Below, piece by piece: positions 49,289 to 61,825 of a stretch of DNA of 64,000 bases; position 1 is the first letter of the stretch, and each line of letters opens with the position of its first letter. The stretch is from Cladorrhinum sp. PSN259 (lineage: Eukaryota > Ascomycota > Sordariomycetes > Sordariales > Podosporaceae): the NCBI GenBank assembly GCA_033725935.1, contig MU867101.1, positions 62,001 to 126,000 on the forward strand, in the 5' to 3' direction. Made by a program: the position numbers and the translations under genes. The notes under the pieces were generated by a model. That model was given only the letters and a program-made list of their open reading frames with translations, was not told where the DNA came from and did not search any database.

Positions 49289-49928
49289 CTTTGAACCAAT
49301 ATTAAAAAAGGTAATTGGCTAAGAGGGTTCTCATGATTAATCGGATTAAGACATGGTGTCTAACAATACATTTGAAAGTCAGGGGCCGTTGGGGCGATAG
49401 GAGATGAAGTCGAGAAACTGTGCCTGGCCAGGTGCTCGAGTGAAAATGTCAAAGTCAATACTCAACGTTCTACGTCACCAGTTGAGTGTGTTCCTGCTCT
49501 GCCAAAAATTCTTAGGCTTCGGCGCCGAGAACGGGAACCTTAACTACCTGAATCTTCTCCTTCCCTCGTAGTGAGGGAAGCCATCATTGGTACAGCTGAA
49601 CCTTGGGATTTCCCACTCAAACCCGCTAACTGAGCCCAGAACTTTTTCTGGAGTAAATAAAGCTCATTGCAATATACCACAGTAAAGCGTAACCTCCCCA
49701 CGGCCCAAGTGCCCACATCTACCACTAACCCTAACCCGCTCCTCTCACATCACTTGGCTGACATCCGGTAACCGGTACCCGGCTAGAAACGGGGATGCGC
49801 GCGGGCATAACGATTATCGGACGCTATCGGGCCATGAACCAGCAACAGCAATGGAAGCTGCGGATACTGGGGGAGGGCCACCCCCTCCTTTTACCTTTCA
49901 ACTGTCAAACGGATGAACACAATTGACC
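49289..49928. promoter_or_regulatory. Divergent promoter region, unknown gene / glutaryl-CoA dehydrogenase
   Basis: The 640 bp separate outward-facing start codons. A telomere-like CTAACCCTAACCC occurs at 49725-49737, about 190 bp before the dehydrogenase ATG. Such AACCCTAA-type elements occur in ascomycete promoters, but its function here is not shown. Confidence 0.55.
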
Positions 49929-51341
49929 ATGACCAGGTTCCTTTGTAGACGATTTCCCGCGGGGGCTCTCCTCCAACCCCGCCCCGCATTCTGCGCCAGA
50001 AGCTATGCATCGACGGCTTCAACCGTCAAGTTCGATTGGGAGGACCCGCTAGGATTCAAGAACCTTTTGACTGAAGAGGAGCTTGCCATCTCAGAAACCG
50101 CAGAACGGTACTGCCAGGAACACTTGGCCCCGCGAGTGCTGCGTACGCATTACACCACAAGTTCTCGAGCTGCCTGCATCATCGGCTAACGTTGAACCAA
50201 CTCCGAACAGAGGCATACCGCGATGAACATTATGACGCCAAGATCTTGCAGGAGATGGGTGAGCTGGGTCTCTTGGGGGCCAACATTGAGGGATATGGAT
50301 GCGCTGGCGTTTCGGACGTTGCCGGTGCCCTGATTACCAGGGCCGTCGAGCGTGTCGACAGCGGCTACCGAAGCGGCATGTCTGTCCAATCATCCCTGGT
50401 GATGGGCGGCATTGACGAGTTTGGATCAGCCGAGCAGAAGGAGAAGTATCTCCCTGGTATGGCCAAGGGCAAGATCCTGGGTGCTTTTGGACTCACTGAG
50501 CCCAACCATGGAAGCGACCCGGGTTCTATGGAAACGACTGCTCGCGAACACCCTGCAAAGAAGGGATACTATTTGCTTAGTGGCTCCAAGACATGGATCA
50601 CCAACTCTCCCATTGCGGATGTCCTTCTTGTTTGGGCTAAGCTACAGGAGACAGGTAAGATCCGTGGGTTCCTGGTAGACAGGAAGGACTGCCCTGCTGG
50701 TACCTTGGAGACTCCCAAAATCAAGAACAAGACTGGCCTACGAGCCTCCATCACGGGTATGATCCATTTGGAGGATTGCCCCGTTCCCAAGGAGAACATG
50801 TTCCCGGAAGTCGAGGGCCTTAAGGGGCCATTTTCGTGCCTGAACAGTGCCAGATATGGCATTTCTCTTGGAGTCATTGGCGCTCTCGAAGACTGTCTTG
50901 CCCGTGCCAGAACATATGCCCTTGAACGGAAGCAGTTCAAGGGCAATCCCCTTGCCAAATACCAGTTAATTCAGAAGAAGTTGGCAGATGCGGCAACCGA
51001 TGTGGCCTACGGCACCTTAGCCTCTATCCAGGTGGGCCGGTTGAAGGGGGAGGGGAGGGCTACCCCTGAGATGATCAGCATGGTAAAGAGGCAGAACTGT
51101 GACAGAGCTCTTTACAATGCCAGAGTTCTGCAGGAGATCTTTGGTGGAAATGCCGTCAGTGATGAGTATGGCATTGGGCGCCATGTGGCCAATCTTTATG
51201 TGACTCAAACTTATGAAGGACAGAGTGATATTCACAGTGAGTTTCTCTTTACACTTCTGCCTCCAGAACTGAAAAAGCTGACTTTGTCTGGTAGGCCTCA
51301 TCTTGGGAAGAGCCATTACTGGTGTACAGGCATTTGTCTAA
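49929..51341 (+). CDS. Glutaryl-CoA dehydrogenase, mitochondrial
   Basis: This FAD enzyme converts glutaryl-CoA to crotonyl-CoA and CO2 in the degradation of lysine and tryptophan in the mitochondrial matrix. Exons 49929-50142, 50211-51236 and 51295-51341 join in frame to 428 residues, close to human GCDH (438). The N-terminus (MTRFLCRRFPAGAL) is Arg-rich and lacks acids, like a presequence. The acyl-CoA dehydrogenase motifs follow: GFGLTEPN-type (FGLTEPNHGSDP), TWITNSPIADV, and the catalytic Glu in QTYEGQSDIHS (E407), with SGYRSGMSVQSS near the substrate site. The last exon supplies LILGRAITGVQAFV, the expected C-terminus; ignoring the intron would instead extend into unrelated sequence. The first intron has a GTACGC donor, the last GTGAGT. 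Confidence 0.94.
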
Positions 51342-52197
51342 AGGAGGATATCTGACCAGTATTTATTGTATAGCAAAAGAACAGAAGCCTTCCAGGTTGT
51401 GACCTGTCATGTGTGTCAGCTTGCTCCTTTTTGACGCCGGCTGGTAAGGGATGATGAATCGCTTCAGACCCAGAAAAAGAATCCGTTGGGCAGTGTTGAA
51501 AAGAAGAAAACAGCGTGTGACAACAGTGCAGATGCACCCTGCAGGGAAAGACGAACAGCTCCTGTTCAATCGATTTCCCGACATCCTCCAGAAAAGACGT
51601 TATCATCTTTGCATGGAGAATGCAAACAAAATTGTTAATGACAATGATAAGATAACCCACTGTGGCGCTGCGCCCGGGATGGGAAGGGACGATTGGGCGC
51701 CAAAAGCCGACCCAGCGACCCCAGCGCCTGCTCTTGCCTGAAAATTCCTGGCTTGGCCCTAGCTTTGCCCCCCGGTTCGTTTTGGCGTGCTAAGCCGCCT
51801 TTGTCGACCCGCCCACTTCCCCCCCTCTTTCCTCTTGCAACCTAACTTTGACATCGCACTCCATCATCATCCTCGTCCCCTTGGACACTCTCGACACCAA
51901 ACCTTCTCTAGACGTTGACCTTGCTGTCCTCAAAGTAAGCCTTTTCTCTTCCCTGCCCGCCAACTTCCCTTCCACCAAACCTGCTCATCTTTTTTTTTTC
52001 GCTCTTGCCACTCGAGCGCGCGTTATCCTACCCGACGATTCATTCGGATTCTCTGTTCTTCCACACCACCACCCAGGCAAAGCTGACACAGCCTTGAATT
52101 CAGCAGCAGACTCAAACCACATCCCAGCCTATTTATTTCGAGGCCGTTTCCACAACGTCGATTTACAACTAAACCAAACAAACACACATCTCCAGAC
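51342..52197. other. Intergenic DNA upstream of the E2 gene
   Basis: It contains the dehydrogenase 3' region and the E2 promoter; the last 400 bp are C/T-rich. A GTAAGCC at 51934 could start a 5'-UTR intron. No other gene was recognised. Confidence 0.5.
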
Positions 52198-53114
52198 ATG
52201 GCTCTTAAGCGCATTAACAAGGAACTCACTGATCTCGGCCGGTATGTTCTGACTGCCCTTCTCTCCACCGCATTTTGCTGCATTTTCGCCGAGGATCGCT
52301 GGAGCCCCCTGCTGGTGCCGCCATTTGATGGTGGGGCTGAAATGAGCGGGGTTCTCGCGATGGCGGTGACAACTTCATCCTCGCGTGACAACCTCGAACA
52401 AAGATGACTTATCTAACCGTTTTCTGGTGTTTGTTCTTGTAATGCTGACGGTTTCGATCTTGCAGTGACCCGCCCTCTTCCTGCTCTGCCGGTCCGGCTG
52501 GTGAGGATTTGGTATGAAATACCCCGCCATCCATCAGGATTTGCCCAGATCCAGTTGACCGCGATAAGCGATTCGCGTGATTGTCTCTGCTGGCATCGAT
52601 CGCAGAACATCATTACTGACGTGCAACTTTACACAGTTCCAATGGCAGGCGACGATCATGGGTCCTGTAAGTTTTTTTTACTTCTCTGCCGATAACTTCC
52701 AGCGCCGCATGCTAATACTCTACCCTCCAGAGCGACTCTCCTTACGCACAGGGTGTATTCTTCTTGTCGATTCAGTTCCCCACAGACTACCCCTTCAAGC
52801 CCCCCAAGGTGCAATTTACGACGAGAATCTACCACCCCAACATCAACGCAAATGGCAGCATCTGCTTAGATATCCTCAGGGACCAGTGGAGCCCAGCATT
52901 GACCATCTCCAAGGGTGCGTAATTGGTCCTGTGATAGTTCTCTTACGAACATGAATGCTGACGGTCTGATATAGTCCTGCTCTCCATCTGCTCAATGTTG
53001 ACGGACCCCAACCCCGACGACCCGCTTGTTCCCGAGATTGCGCACGTATACAAGACCGACCGTGCGAAATACGAGCAGACGGCGCGCGAGTGGACCCGGA
53101 AGTACGCTGTTTAA
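52198..53114 (+). CDS. Ubiquitin-conjugating enzyme E2, UBC4/UBC5 type
   Basis: It carries ubiquitin as a thioester and passes it with E3 ligases onto proteins bound for degradation, including misfolded ones. Five exons (52198-52241, 52466-52511, 52637-52666, 52731-52914, 52975-53114) give exactly 147 residues, the canonical length of UBC4/UBC5/UbcH5. HPN is at 75-77 and the active-site cysteine is C85 in GSICLDILRDQW. The start MALKRINKELTDLG and end EWTRKYAV match the family closely. All four introns have standard GT..AG borders; the third exon is only 30 nt. The gene has four introns in about 0.9 kb, far denser than its neighbours. Confidence 0.96.
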
Positions 53115-56100
53115 TCTGGTAAATTTGGGAAAGGGGAAGCCGGTGCAGTGGAGGGTAGCGGTGGTGGCGGTATGGCTATGATGGGGTTTAGGAGGTTGCG
53201 AGCGGCGGTCTTTGTTCAGCAATCTTTTATCAACCTCATTATTCCTCCGATTTTTTGCGCAAAGCGGCCTACGAATTTGTGATATGAAACGTTTGCTTCA
53301 AACGGTTCCGTTTGGTATGAACATCACAGTAGCAAGCGGGAAATCGTGACAAGAACCAACCGCGTTTCTCTCCTTTTCAACTGGATCTGAGTGAAGCAAG
53401 ATAATCTGGGATAGTTGTTGGTTGGGTATAAGACGGCGAAAGATTTATCGGCACGCAAACACGCAAACTTGATTAAGCGCATCATTACCAACACAACTAT
53501 CACAAGGGGCGAGGATAGGGTGAAGAGAAATTTTCATGATGGGGTGTTTCTTGGGGCAATTGCATTCATTCTTTATCGGCCGTCTTTTTACTATCTACTA
53601 CCCCTCCTTTTCCATTTTATTTCTCTTTTCTTTGGACGCAGCGTCGTACTAGTATTTTCGTCCTATACACACCCTCTATCATATTAGATTGCCAGACTAG
53701 ACTTAATACGGGTCGTAGATTGAGCGGAGGTTTGGACCAAATACTAGCGCTGTGTTTTTGTTCTTATTATATTTCTGCTGTGGTTCTGATGCGTAATTAT
53801 ATGAATGCTGTTTAGTGTCAAGCGAAATATGGACATGTCGGTTTTTGCCTCCTTGAATATTGTTCTCTAGGTTACGGATAAGTCGTCGGGTGGATGGTAA
53901 GATGACGAACTAGCTACCTGTACAAGGTCTATAACGTTCCTGTTTCTCATGTTGAGAGAGGTATCGAAGTGCCTAGCTGTCCCTTTGGGTTATTTGTGTC
54001 CGGTTGATATGCAGAGTCATGACGTTCACTATTTATTGATGGTGGGTAAGGTGAGGATTACAACGTGTAAGTGAGGAAGGACTTGTGTATTGCCGATCCC
54101 TTCTGGTTTTGTCTGCGAATGGTTGAGAGAGAGTTGAGAGGCACAGATGCTGATCATTACTTGGATCGTTGACTTGGATCGTGGGGTTTTAGTTGGTGAG
54201 GCACAGTTTGGGCGTCGGGTGTAAGTCATATCTATGGTTGCTGTACACACTCACGCATTGGGTGGGGGTAATAAGGTATACATATTTTGGAATGGGTTAT
54301 CTAGATAAAGGGTTAAATTTAAGACCTTGGTTATTCCCAACAAGAAATAGTATTTTTTTTTTTCCGGGGGAGGGGATATCTTTTGAGTTTGTTGAGTGTT
54401 TGGTCCGTCGTATGGTATCAATCTGAAGGTGGGGGTTTTTTTTTTGTACATAAGGTACATAGATTCGTCAAGTTTAAATTTTTCATAAAAAAAAGGATTT
54501 GATTTACTGCTCCGCCTCATGTCGTGCTTCGGCTTTTTGCCTAGACTAGTTTGCCATACCTTGCGACTTGAATGATTCCCGAGTTCTGTGCCGCGTCTGA
54601 TGTAATTTATACGCCGTAGAGATGGACCCCTTATTTGTGCAAGTTGGATCCCATTTTTGGATTTCAATGTTTCTGATTTCGTGTAATGTACCTACGACTA
54701 GAGGAATATTTAACGGTTTTTTTCGGGTCCGTGTTTGTTCAGCAGGTCTGAAGTTTAGAGTTGTCTCTATGTCTCGTCTGATGTAATTCCCGCTGGTGTA
54801 ATGTTAGAAGCCGTTGTCTCGGTACCTCTCATGAACTGGCTATCTTCTACTTTATATCCTCTGTGTTTGTGTTCTTCATGATTACACAGACATCAAATAT
54901 TTTGATAGGACACAGCAATGGGGACAAAGTATCACTTAAGAACCATGTACGAGGATTAAAGGCTTAAAGGGTAAAAGTCATGTTACAATGATGGGTAGGG
55001 TAACTTCGAGCTTCGGTTCGGTTCAAGGTGTGATAGACAGGGCCAAGCAAGGTGTGGCGGTGTCAAGTCAAGTTGGTGGCTCGGGTAAGTATGAAGATCA
55101 GATTCGGATAACTTCACACAGCGAGGGTTGGTCATGATCTGATGGCCTGTTGGCCTGCTTACTGGGCGACCTTTGCATGTTTGGTGATTGGGGGTTTGGG
55201 GTTTTCGTGATATTATTCTTCATCAGCAGCGGCGGCATCGGATTAGCTCGGACGGATTCTAGAATGCGTTGTTGGTCAGGGCGGCCATCGTGTTGGTTGT
55301 GCGAGAAGAGGCAGTGTTTGATGATGAGTTGGGGGGGATGTCATGTGATTCGGCAGAGGGTCATGGAAGATGGAGGGTTCACTTTGAGATGCACAATTCA
55401 GATGTTCTGCACGCATGTTCTGATGCAAAAGACATGAATCCGGTATCATGTCTTGACTGATGAGATCCAGATAAGATACACTTGATAACAGTCCCGTCAA
55501 CGCCCACATCCCGAATAGGATCCATCTCCCGCGAGGTCTCGGCCCCTCCTTGGCGCCGATGATGACCAAATAATTCTCCGAAGTCCGTTCAAAGAGTATC
55601 ACCAGTGGCTCATCACATTGAAGGAGAACACAAAGTGGTCTGATTATTTGCAGTCTCGGAGGTGGGAACTGGGACGATTATTTACCGTTGAAGGCATTTT
55701 GTGCAAAGAAACTGAAACCGAGTCGTCGCTTGTTGTATCAGGATCCTGGCCGAAACACCAACGGCAAACGCTTGACCACCGGCCGCCATCCTTGGCTCTG
55801 AGACGCCCACCAATGAGCGGTTTGCAACCACGAGTTATATGTGGAGTTCCCTCCTCGACCCCGGGTCTTGGCGAGCAATTGCTCCTGACAGGTGGAGCAG
55901 ACTGCCATTCATTTTCCCTTTCTTCAAAGTCTCTTGGAGCATGTCGGAGAAGTGTGCAAAGTGGCGCCATTTTCCACTTTTGCCTGTCTGATCACTGACT
56001 CCCGATGGCCATTCAGCCTGCCACACCAAGCAAGTTTCGTTTGGGTTGCACCTTGGCGCCACTGTTCACCAAAGTAATACTGCCCAATACCCGCCGTCGG

Positions 56101-57195
56101 GCACAACACATGTGGCCACCGGGTTGACGATGGCACAAGGGCAGGTTGTGTGATGACCACAGAAGAGAATAGACAGAGGCACGAGAATGGCAAAGCCTCA
56201 CCGAAGTAACCGACAGGCGGAAGAGACCGGTGGGATGGCCCCCGAAAGGATCCATTCAAGGACGATGAAGTTGTTTCGATAACGTGGGGATTGTTCCAGC
56301 CCTCGTTCGATTTCTTCGATTTCCCCCCCGTTGCATCTCTGCGGATCTGCGAACAATCTGCATCCTTGTCCCGTACCTTGTTGCCCCTGCTTGGCATCCT
56401 GGATTCCTGCAAGTGCTTGCCGCTTGCGTACTCGCGCGTCTGTCTCTTTTGTGTCTCTTCTCCGACATTTCGTACACCATACCACCCTGCACTTTGCGTA
56501 GGCTTGCCGTCCGTTTTTCCCAGGTCTTCCCCCCTGGCCCATTCTCTCCCTCCTTCCCGAGTCATTTGCCGCCCTCTTGCTCTTCTTCGTTCGTCCCCTT
56601 CTTTCTGACACACGGACTGTGTTCACTGGTCACTCGACAGCACCATTCGCTGGGATTTGGCAAGACAAGGCAGGCATTTGTGGGCAGGTATGATCTCCAA
56701 CACATCAGCGCATGTTTCTGGCACCTTGATTCGCTTGGCACACTCTCTAATAACCAATTCTCCTCCCGCACCTGGTGCAACGATCTTCCCCCCTCCTTTC
56801 CCTTTCCTCTCCTCTTGCTCGGCGCAGTGTACAATCTAGAGGTGTGTGTGGTGGTTGCGAGCATTTTTGCTAACCCAATCTCACCTCGCCGTTCTGGCAT
56901 ATGCAGGCTCCATATCCGTTCATTACTTTCATCATAACTATTATCACATTCTCGACTGTCGTTTAAGATCATCAATGGGCATTGTTCGCTGGTTCAGCAG
57001 GTTCTGACGACGAAGAAATAACATATACGATACCCGATTTATACGTCAGCGACAATTAATTTGGAAAGAGAGGAATCACGCACGGAAAATAGATCCCTAG
57101 TGGAGAGGGAATAGAAAGAGCTGAGGAAATTTGGAGAAGGGGCATCGCAACGAATTTTACGAGAGAGACGCGAAAAAAATCAACAGAAAACCATC
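53115..57195. other. Gene-poor region of about 4.1 kb upstream of NADPH oxidase
   Basis: No domain-bearing frame was found. Two long frames in the C/T-rich part (55924-56613 minus; 56284-56937 plus) overlap and have irregular compositions, so neither is called. The plus strand between about 56290 and 56900 is C/T-rich, which suits an oxidase promoter, and the last 200 bp (57000-57190) are A/G-rich like a 5' leader. Confidence 0.5.
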
Positions 57196-58981
57196 ATGGC
57201 GAGCTACGGAGTAGGCTACGGTAGCCCTGGATCGATGAAGCAGTCGGAAAGAGCAAGATGGACGCCCCTCACGCGAATGCTTCTCTCTGGTGAGATGACA
57301 CAGGAAAGGCAAAAAGAACTAACGCCCCGAGAGAAGTTCGACAGATGGATGGTTAACGAAGGCTACCGACGAATTTTTGTCTTTGTCTTCATGTTCCTCC
57401 ACGCCATTTTGTTTGCTTTCAGCTTCGTCAACTTTGCGCTCAAGGAAAACTTACAAATAGCCCGAAGCACGTTTGGGCCTACTTTCATGATTGCGCGTGC
57501 GGCAGCCTTGGTTCTCCACGTCGACGTAGCCCTCATTCTCTTCCCCGTTTGCCGAACGCTCATCTCCCTCGCCAGACAAACGCCCCTCAACGGTATTGTA
57601 CAGTTCGACAAGAACATCACCTTCCACATTACCACGGCATGGTCCATCGTCTTTTTTTCTTGGGTTCACACGATTGCTCACTGGGTTAACTTTGCGCAAA
57701 TCGCCGGCAAGAACAAGCTGGGTGTCTACGGATGGCTTCTGGCCAACTTTGTGTCGGGACCCGGCTGGACTGGATATGTCATGTTGATATCACTCATGGG
57801 CATGGTTATCACCTCGGTCGAGAAGACGAGACGCGCCAACTACGAGCGATTTTGGTACACTCACCACATGTTTATCGTCTTCTTCTTTTTTTGGTCTATC
57901 CACGGCGCTTTCTGCATGATTCAGCCCGACTTTGCGCCCTTCTGCACCTCGATCGGCACTCAGGCTATTGGTGTGTTCTGGCAATACTGGATGTACGGTG
58001 GCTTCGCCTATTTGGCCGAGCGCATTGCCCGCGAGATTCGCGGCAGACACAAGACATATATCTCCAAGGTCATTCAACATCCCAGCAACGTTTGCGAAAT
58101 TCAGATCAAGAAGGAGAACACCAAGACAAGGGCTGGCCAGTACATCTTCTTCTGCTGCCCTGCCGTTTCGCTCTGGCAGTATCACCCTTTCACCCTGACC
58201 AGCGCTCCCGAGGAGGATTACATCTCGATTCACATGCGTGTTGTTGGAGACTTTACGAAAGCGGTTGCCGAGACTTTGGGTTGCGAGTTCGACAAGAAGA
58301 AGGGTGATTCTTCCAAGGTTGTCGGTGTTGATCAGCAAAACGATGAGGTCGATCCCGCTCTCCGGAGAGTTCTTCCCCGAGTCTACATTGACGGACCCTT
58401 TGGCTCTGCATCTGAAGATGTGTTCAAGTACGAGATTGCCGTTCTTTGCGGTGCCGGTATTGGTGTTACTCCCTTCGCCTCAATTCTCAAGTCTGTTTGG
58501 TACCGGATGAACTACCCCCAGAAGAAGACTCGCCTTAGCAAGGTCTACTTCTTCTGGATCTGCAGAGATTTCGGTTCCTTCGAGTGGTTCCGTTCGCTTC
58601 TTCTTGCCATTGAGGCTCAGGATGTGGACAACCGTATCGAGATTCACACTTACCTCACCGCCAAGATTAAGGCTGATGATGCTACCAACATTATGATCAA
58701 CGATGCGAATGCCGAAAAGGACACGATTACTGGTTTGAGGTCTCCAACCAACTTTGGTCGTCCCAACTGGGACATGATTTTCAGGGGTATCAGGAAGCTT
58801 CACACTCCTGCCGAGGCTGGTGTTTTCTTCTGCGGTCCCAAGGGTCTTGGTTCTCAGCTGCACATTTTCTGCAACAAGTACAGCGAGCCTGGGTAAGTGT
58901 TCTTTTGTCTGCGAATAATTAAATACAGTGTGCTGACTGAATAACAGCTTCAACTTTGTCTGGGGCAAGGAGAACTTTTAA
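57196..58981 (+). CDS. nox2: Superoxide-generating NADPH oxidase, Nox2/NoxB type
   Basis: A multi-pass flavocytochrome that transfers electrons from NADPH across the membrane to oxygen, giving superoxide. In filamentous ascomycetes the Nox2/NoxB class acts in ascospore germination and invasive structures, with NoxR and Rac. Exons 57196-58892 and 58948-58981 join in frame to 576 residues. An N-terminal extension of about 60 residues precedes the first helix, a feature of Nox2 rather than Nox1. Heme-region histidines appear in FSWVHTIAHWVNF and WYTHHMFIVFF. The FAD site HPFTLTSAPEED begins at H330; NADPH sites include DGPFGSASEDV, CGAGIGVTPFAS (from 418), VFFCGPKGL, and the tail ENF after the intron. 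There are no EF hands. The Nox2-over-Nox1 assignment is from memory of the families and should be checked by tree. Confidence 0.9.
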
Positions 58982-60078
58982 ACAGTGTCGATATCAACAA
59001 GCATGCACCTCTCTGGACAAAGTGTCCAGCAGTATTCTTCGATCTCGGTCTGTCACCATTGAAGATGTTCAATATCTGAAAATTAGGGGCAGACCAAGCA
59101 TGAATGGGAATGGGCAGGCCACTCAGTTCCTCACACAATCCGTCGTCTCTTCTGATCGAAGTGTACAACACCACCCGCAGCATCACCATCAACATCTTAG
59201 CCAATTATTTTTTTACCATCTAGGTTTTCTTGCATGTACATATGATTTGGAAAAAGCCGATGGGTTAATTTTTTTTCTCACTTTTTTCTACAAGTTATTG
59301 ATATCCCAACCGGGGACGAAAAGATGGAGGAGGATGAGCGGGGGAAGCATCATTATCAACAAGACAGCTTCGCATTTTTTAGCGCTTTTGTTACATAAAT
59401 ATTATTTTTCTGTTTTATTTTGATTTTATAAGAAGTATATATTGTTTTGTTCATCCTTTTCTGATGCAGTTGAAAGGTTTGGGACCTGATGATGTGCTGA
59501 GCGGAGTGTCTGTAGCAATGGGGAGGAGGATGGTGTTGGAATGTACACAAATGAATCTCACAGAATTCTGATGGCTCTAGAAACCTCCTGCATGTGAAAT
59601 TGCCAACTTGGCAGTTTTAAATCAAGACAATGGGTAACTCACTATAAAGTGTCAGTCAAGGTCTGGAATCAGGTCACATGATCGCGTGTCGCCCCAATCC
59701 CAATCCGCGTTGCGAACGTTCCTAACTCTAACTTCTCGCTTCGGCAATTGTAAGCGACTTACATAAACCTTTTGCGACGACCAGTTTCTACGGCGAATTA
59801 GATAGGAACTTTACAAAACCTCCCATTCAGCAACCCGAATCTCCCAATTTTGCAACAAAAGTTTCTGCGCCCGATTTTTTGCAGAACTCCCCAGAATTCC
59901 CAAATAAGCACTCGAGTAGTTTTCCTAATACATACGACCAAAGCCTCCCGCGCCAAACCTTTTTAAACTTGGCCACAACTATTTCTTCCCAATTACCACC
60001 CGAGTTTACCCTGTTTGCGTCGACGAGTCTCTGCGCCAATCAATCAAATCTACAGTTTGTAAAGTTCCGAGTTCAACA
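58982..60078. other. Intergenic DNA between NADPH oxidase and CWC24
   Basis: It contains the oxidase 3' region and the CWC24 promoter. Frames here are short; an antisense frame continues from the oxidase. No gene was recognised. Confidence 0.5.
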
Positions 60079-61197
60079 ATGGCCGACGATACTTTGGCAG
60101 CACCAGCAGCAACAGCAGCCCCAGAGGCGGCTGCGCCTGCACCACCAGTACCAGTCGCAATCTTCAAGAAGCGCGGCGCAAAAGGAAAGGCCAACATTCG
60201 GAAGCAGGCAGCTTCGCCGCCGCCAGCTAAGGACTCTGACGATTCGGATTTCTCGTCATCGGAAGACGAAGCGGGCCGCAGAATCAAGCGGAGGAAGAAG
60301 AACGGCGGCGGCGGTGCGGTCATTACTGCCTCCTCCAAGCATGCTACGAAACGAGGCGGCGACGACGACAACGAGCTCAAGGCGACGATATTTTCGGCTG
60401 ATAGAGCGCAGGCGATGGATCTGGAGACTGCAGCGAAAATGGAGGCGGTCAAGGGGTCTAACTGGTTTGACGAGGAGGACAAAAACAAAAACATGTCTGC
60501 GGCGGAGCTTCTAGGGAAAACGAGGGCTATTGTGCCGCCGAAGCGGGGAGGAGAAGAAGAAGAAGGAAAAGAGGGAGTGTACAGGGGGATCAACAACCGG
60601 ACGAGCTACATACAGAGAAACCCGGACGCGCCCAACAGGAAGGTCGGCCCGATCAAGGCGCCTACGAATATTCGGACGATTACGATTACCGACATGGCTG
60701 CCGATGTTTGTAAAGATTACAAGCAGACGGGGTTCTGCGGGTTCGGTGATAACTGCAAGTTCCTGCATGCCAGAGAGGATTATCAGCACGGGTGGCAGTT
60801 GGATAAAGAGTGGGAGAACGTTACCAAGGGGAATAAGAATATTGGTGGCACAATAGTGGCGAGTGTGGATAGGAAGAGGAAGGCTGCTGCTGAGGATGAA
60901 GGGAATGACGAGGCGGAGGGGGAGATGCTGGATAACATCCCTTTTGTTTGTTTGATTTGCAAAGAAGACTACAAGAGTCCGGTTGTGACGAGATGTGGGC
61001 ATTATTTCTGTGAAGGGTGTGCGTTGAAGAGGTACAGGAAGGACCCGGGGTGTGCGGTTTGTGGGACTGGCACGGGCGGCGTGTTTAATGCTGCAAAGAA
61101 GTTGAAGGGGATGTTGGAGAAAAAAAAGGAAAGGGAGAGGAGGTTGAGGGAGGAGGAAGGGGAGGATGATGATGAGGAGGAGGAAGACGAAGAGTAG
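60079..61197 (+). CDS. cwc24: Pre-mRNA splicing factor CWC24 (RNF113A-like)
   Basis: CWC24 joins the activated spliceosome and contacts the 5' splice site before the first catalytic step; the human RNF113A homologue also has E3 ligase activity. A single exon encodes 372 residues. The N-terminal 200 residues are Ala/Glu/Lys-rich and disordered, with conserved TSYIQRNPDAPNRKVGPIKA just before the first finger. A CCCH zinc finger (CKDYKQTGFCGFGDNCKFLH) starts at residue 211, followed by the family's AREDYQHGWQLDKEWE. A RING finger starts at C291 (CLICKEDYKSPV...CGHYFCEGCALKRY...CAVC). The C-terminus is highly acidic. The CCCH-RING pair is diagnostic. The long-open antisense frame (60511-61557, minus) is an artefact of this composition. 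Confidence 0.94.
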   Translation: MADDTLAAPAATAAPEAAAPAPPVPVAIFKKRGAKGKANIRKQAASPPPAKDSDDSDFSSSEDEAGRRIKRRKKNGGGGAVITASSKHATKRGGDDDNELKATIFSADRAQAMDLETAAKMEAVKGSNWFDEEDKNKNMSAAELLGKTRAIVPPKRGGEEEEGKEGVYRGINNRTSYIQRNPDAPNRKVGPIKAPTNIRTITITDMAADVCKDYKQTGFCGFGDNCKFLHAREDYQHGWQLDKEWENVTKGNKNIGGTIVASVDRKRKAAAEDEGNDEAEGEMLDNIPFVCLICKEDYKSPVVTRCGHYFCEGCALKRYRKDPGCAVCGTGTGGVFNAAKKLKGMLEKKKERERRLREEEGEDDDEEEEDEE

Positions 61198-61825
61198 CGG
61201 TGTGGGTCTGGTATGCAAACAAGAGAAGCAATATGGTGAAATTGGAAGATACCCAGATGAAAATAGACAGAGGAAACCCGTCAATATGACACGACGTTGC
61301 CTGCAATCACTGAATGCTTGGTTGAATGAATTCGATAATGAGAGAAGAGAGGCCGCGGGGTGGTTGGAAGCCCGGTTGGGAGGATGGGCGGTGTTGAAAG
61401 ACCGACGTCTCCTTTTTTCCTCGGGCCAGACCCGAAAGTCCCGTGTCTGACAAGACGCTTCCGTGCCCGGCCAGACATATTCGCGCCATGAGTTCCCCCG
61501 CGGCCCAAAGAAGGCCCATAGGGACTCGGGACATTCCGAAAAGCATGTTATCCACAACCGGTGTATGGTAGATTACCGGCAGGGAGGGAGAACTTGAAAT
61601 GATCAAAAGGATGATGCAAGAGATTTGAGAAATCTCATGGGACTAATATAGTCCAAATTTTCATAAAAGAAAAAAAGCTATAAGACATATTGATCGAGGT
61701 ATCTCCGTTCTCATCGCATGGGCGTAAGTAGTTTCCGCTGTAAATGTGCTGTTATGAACAAATCTATTCGCTTTATTCTAATCTTAATAAGGTTGGTCTA
61801 TCATACAGAGTATATAGATATATAT
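61198..61825. other. Convergent intergenic region CWC24 / tRNase Z
   Basis: Both flanking genes end here. No gene or repeat of note was found. Confidence 0.5.

Noticed and set aside
55924..56613. 229-codon minus-strand frame, with a 217-codon frame opposite
   Set aside because: Both come from a C/T-rich promoter tract; low-quality Arg/Gly/Ser strings and no domain.
60511..61557. 348-codon minus-strand frame overlapping CWC24
   Set aside because: It is antisense to a clear CCCH-RING gene and has no domain; the long frame results from the purine-rich codons of that gene.
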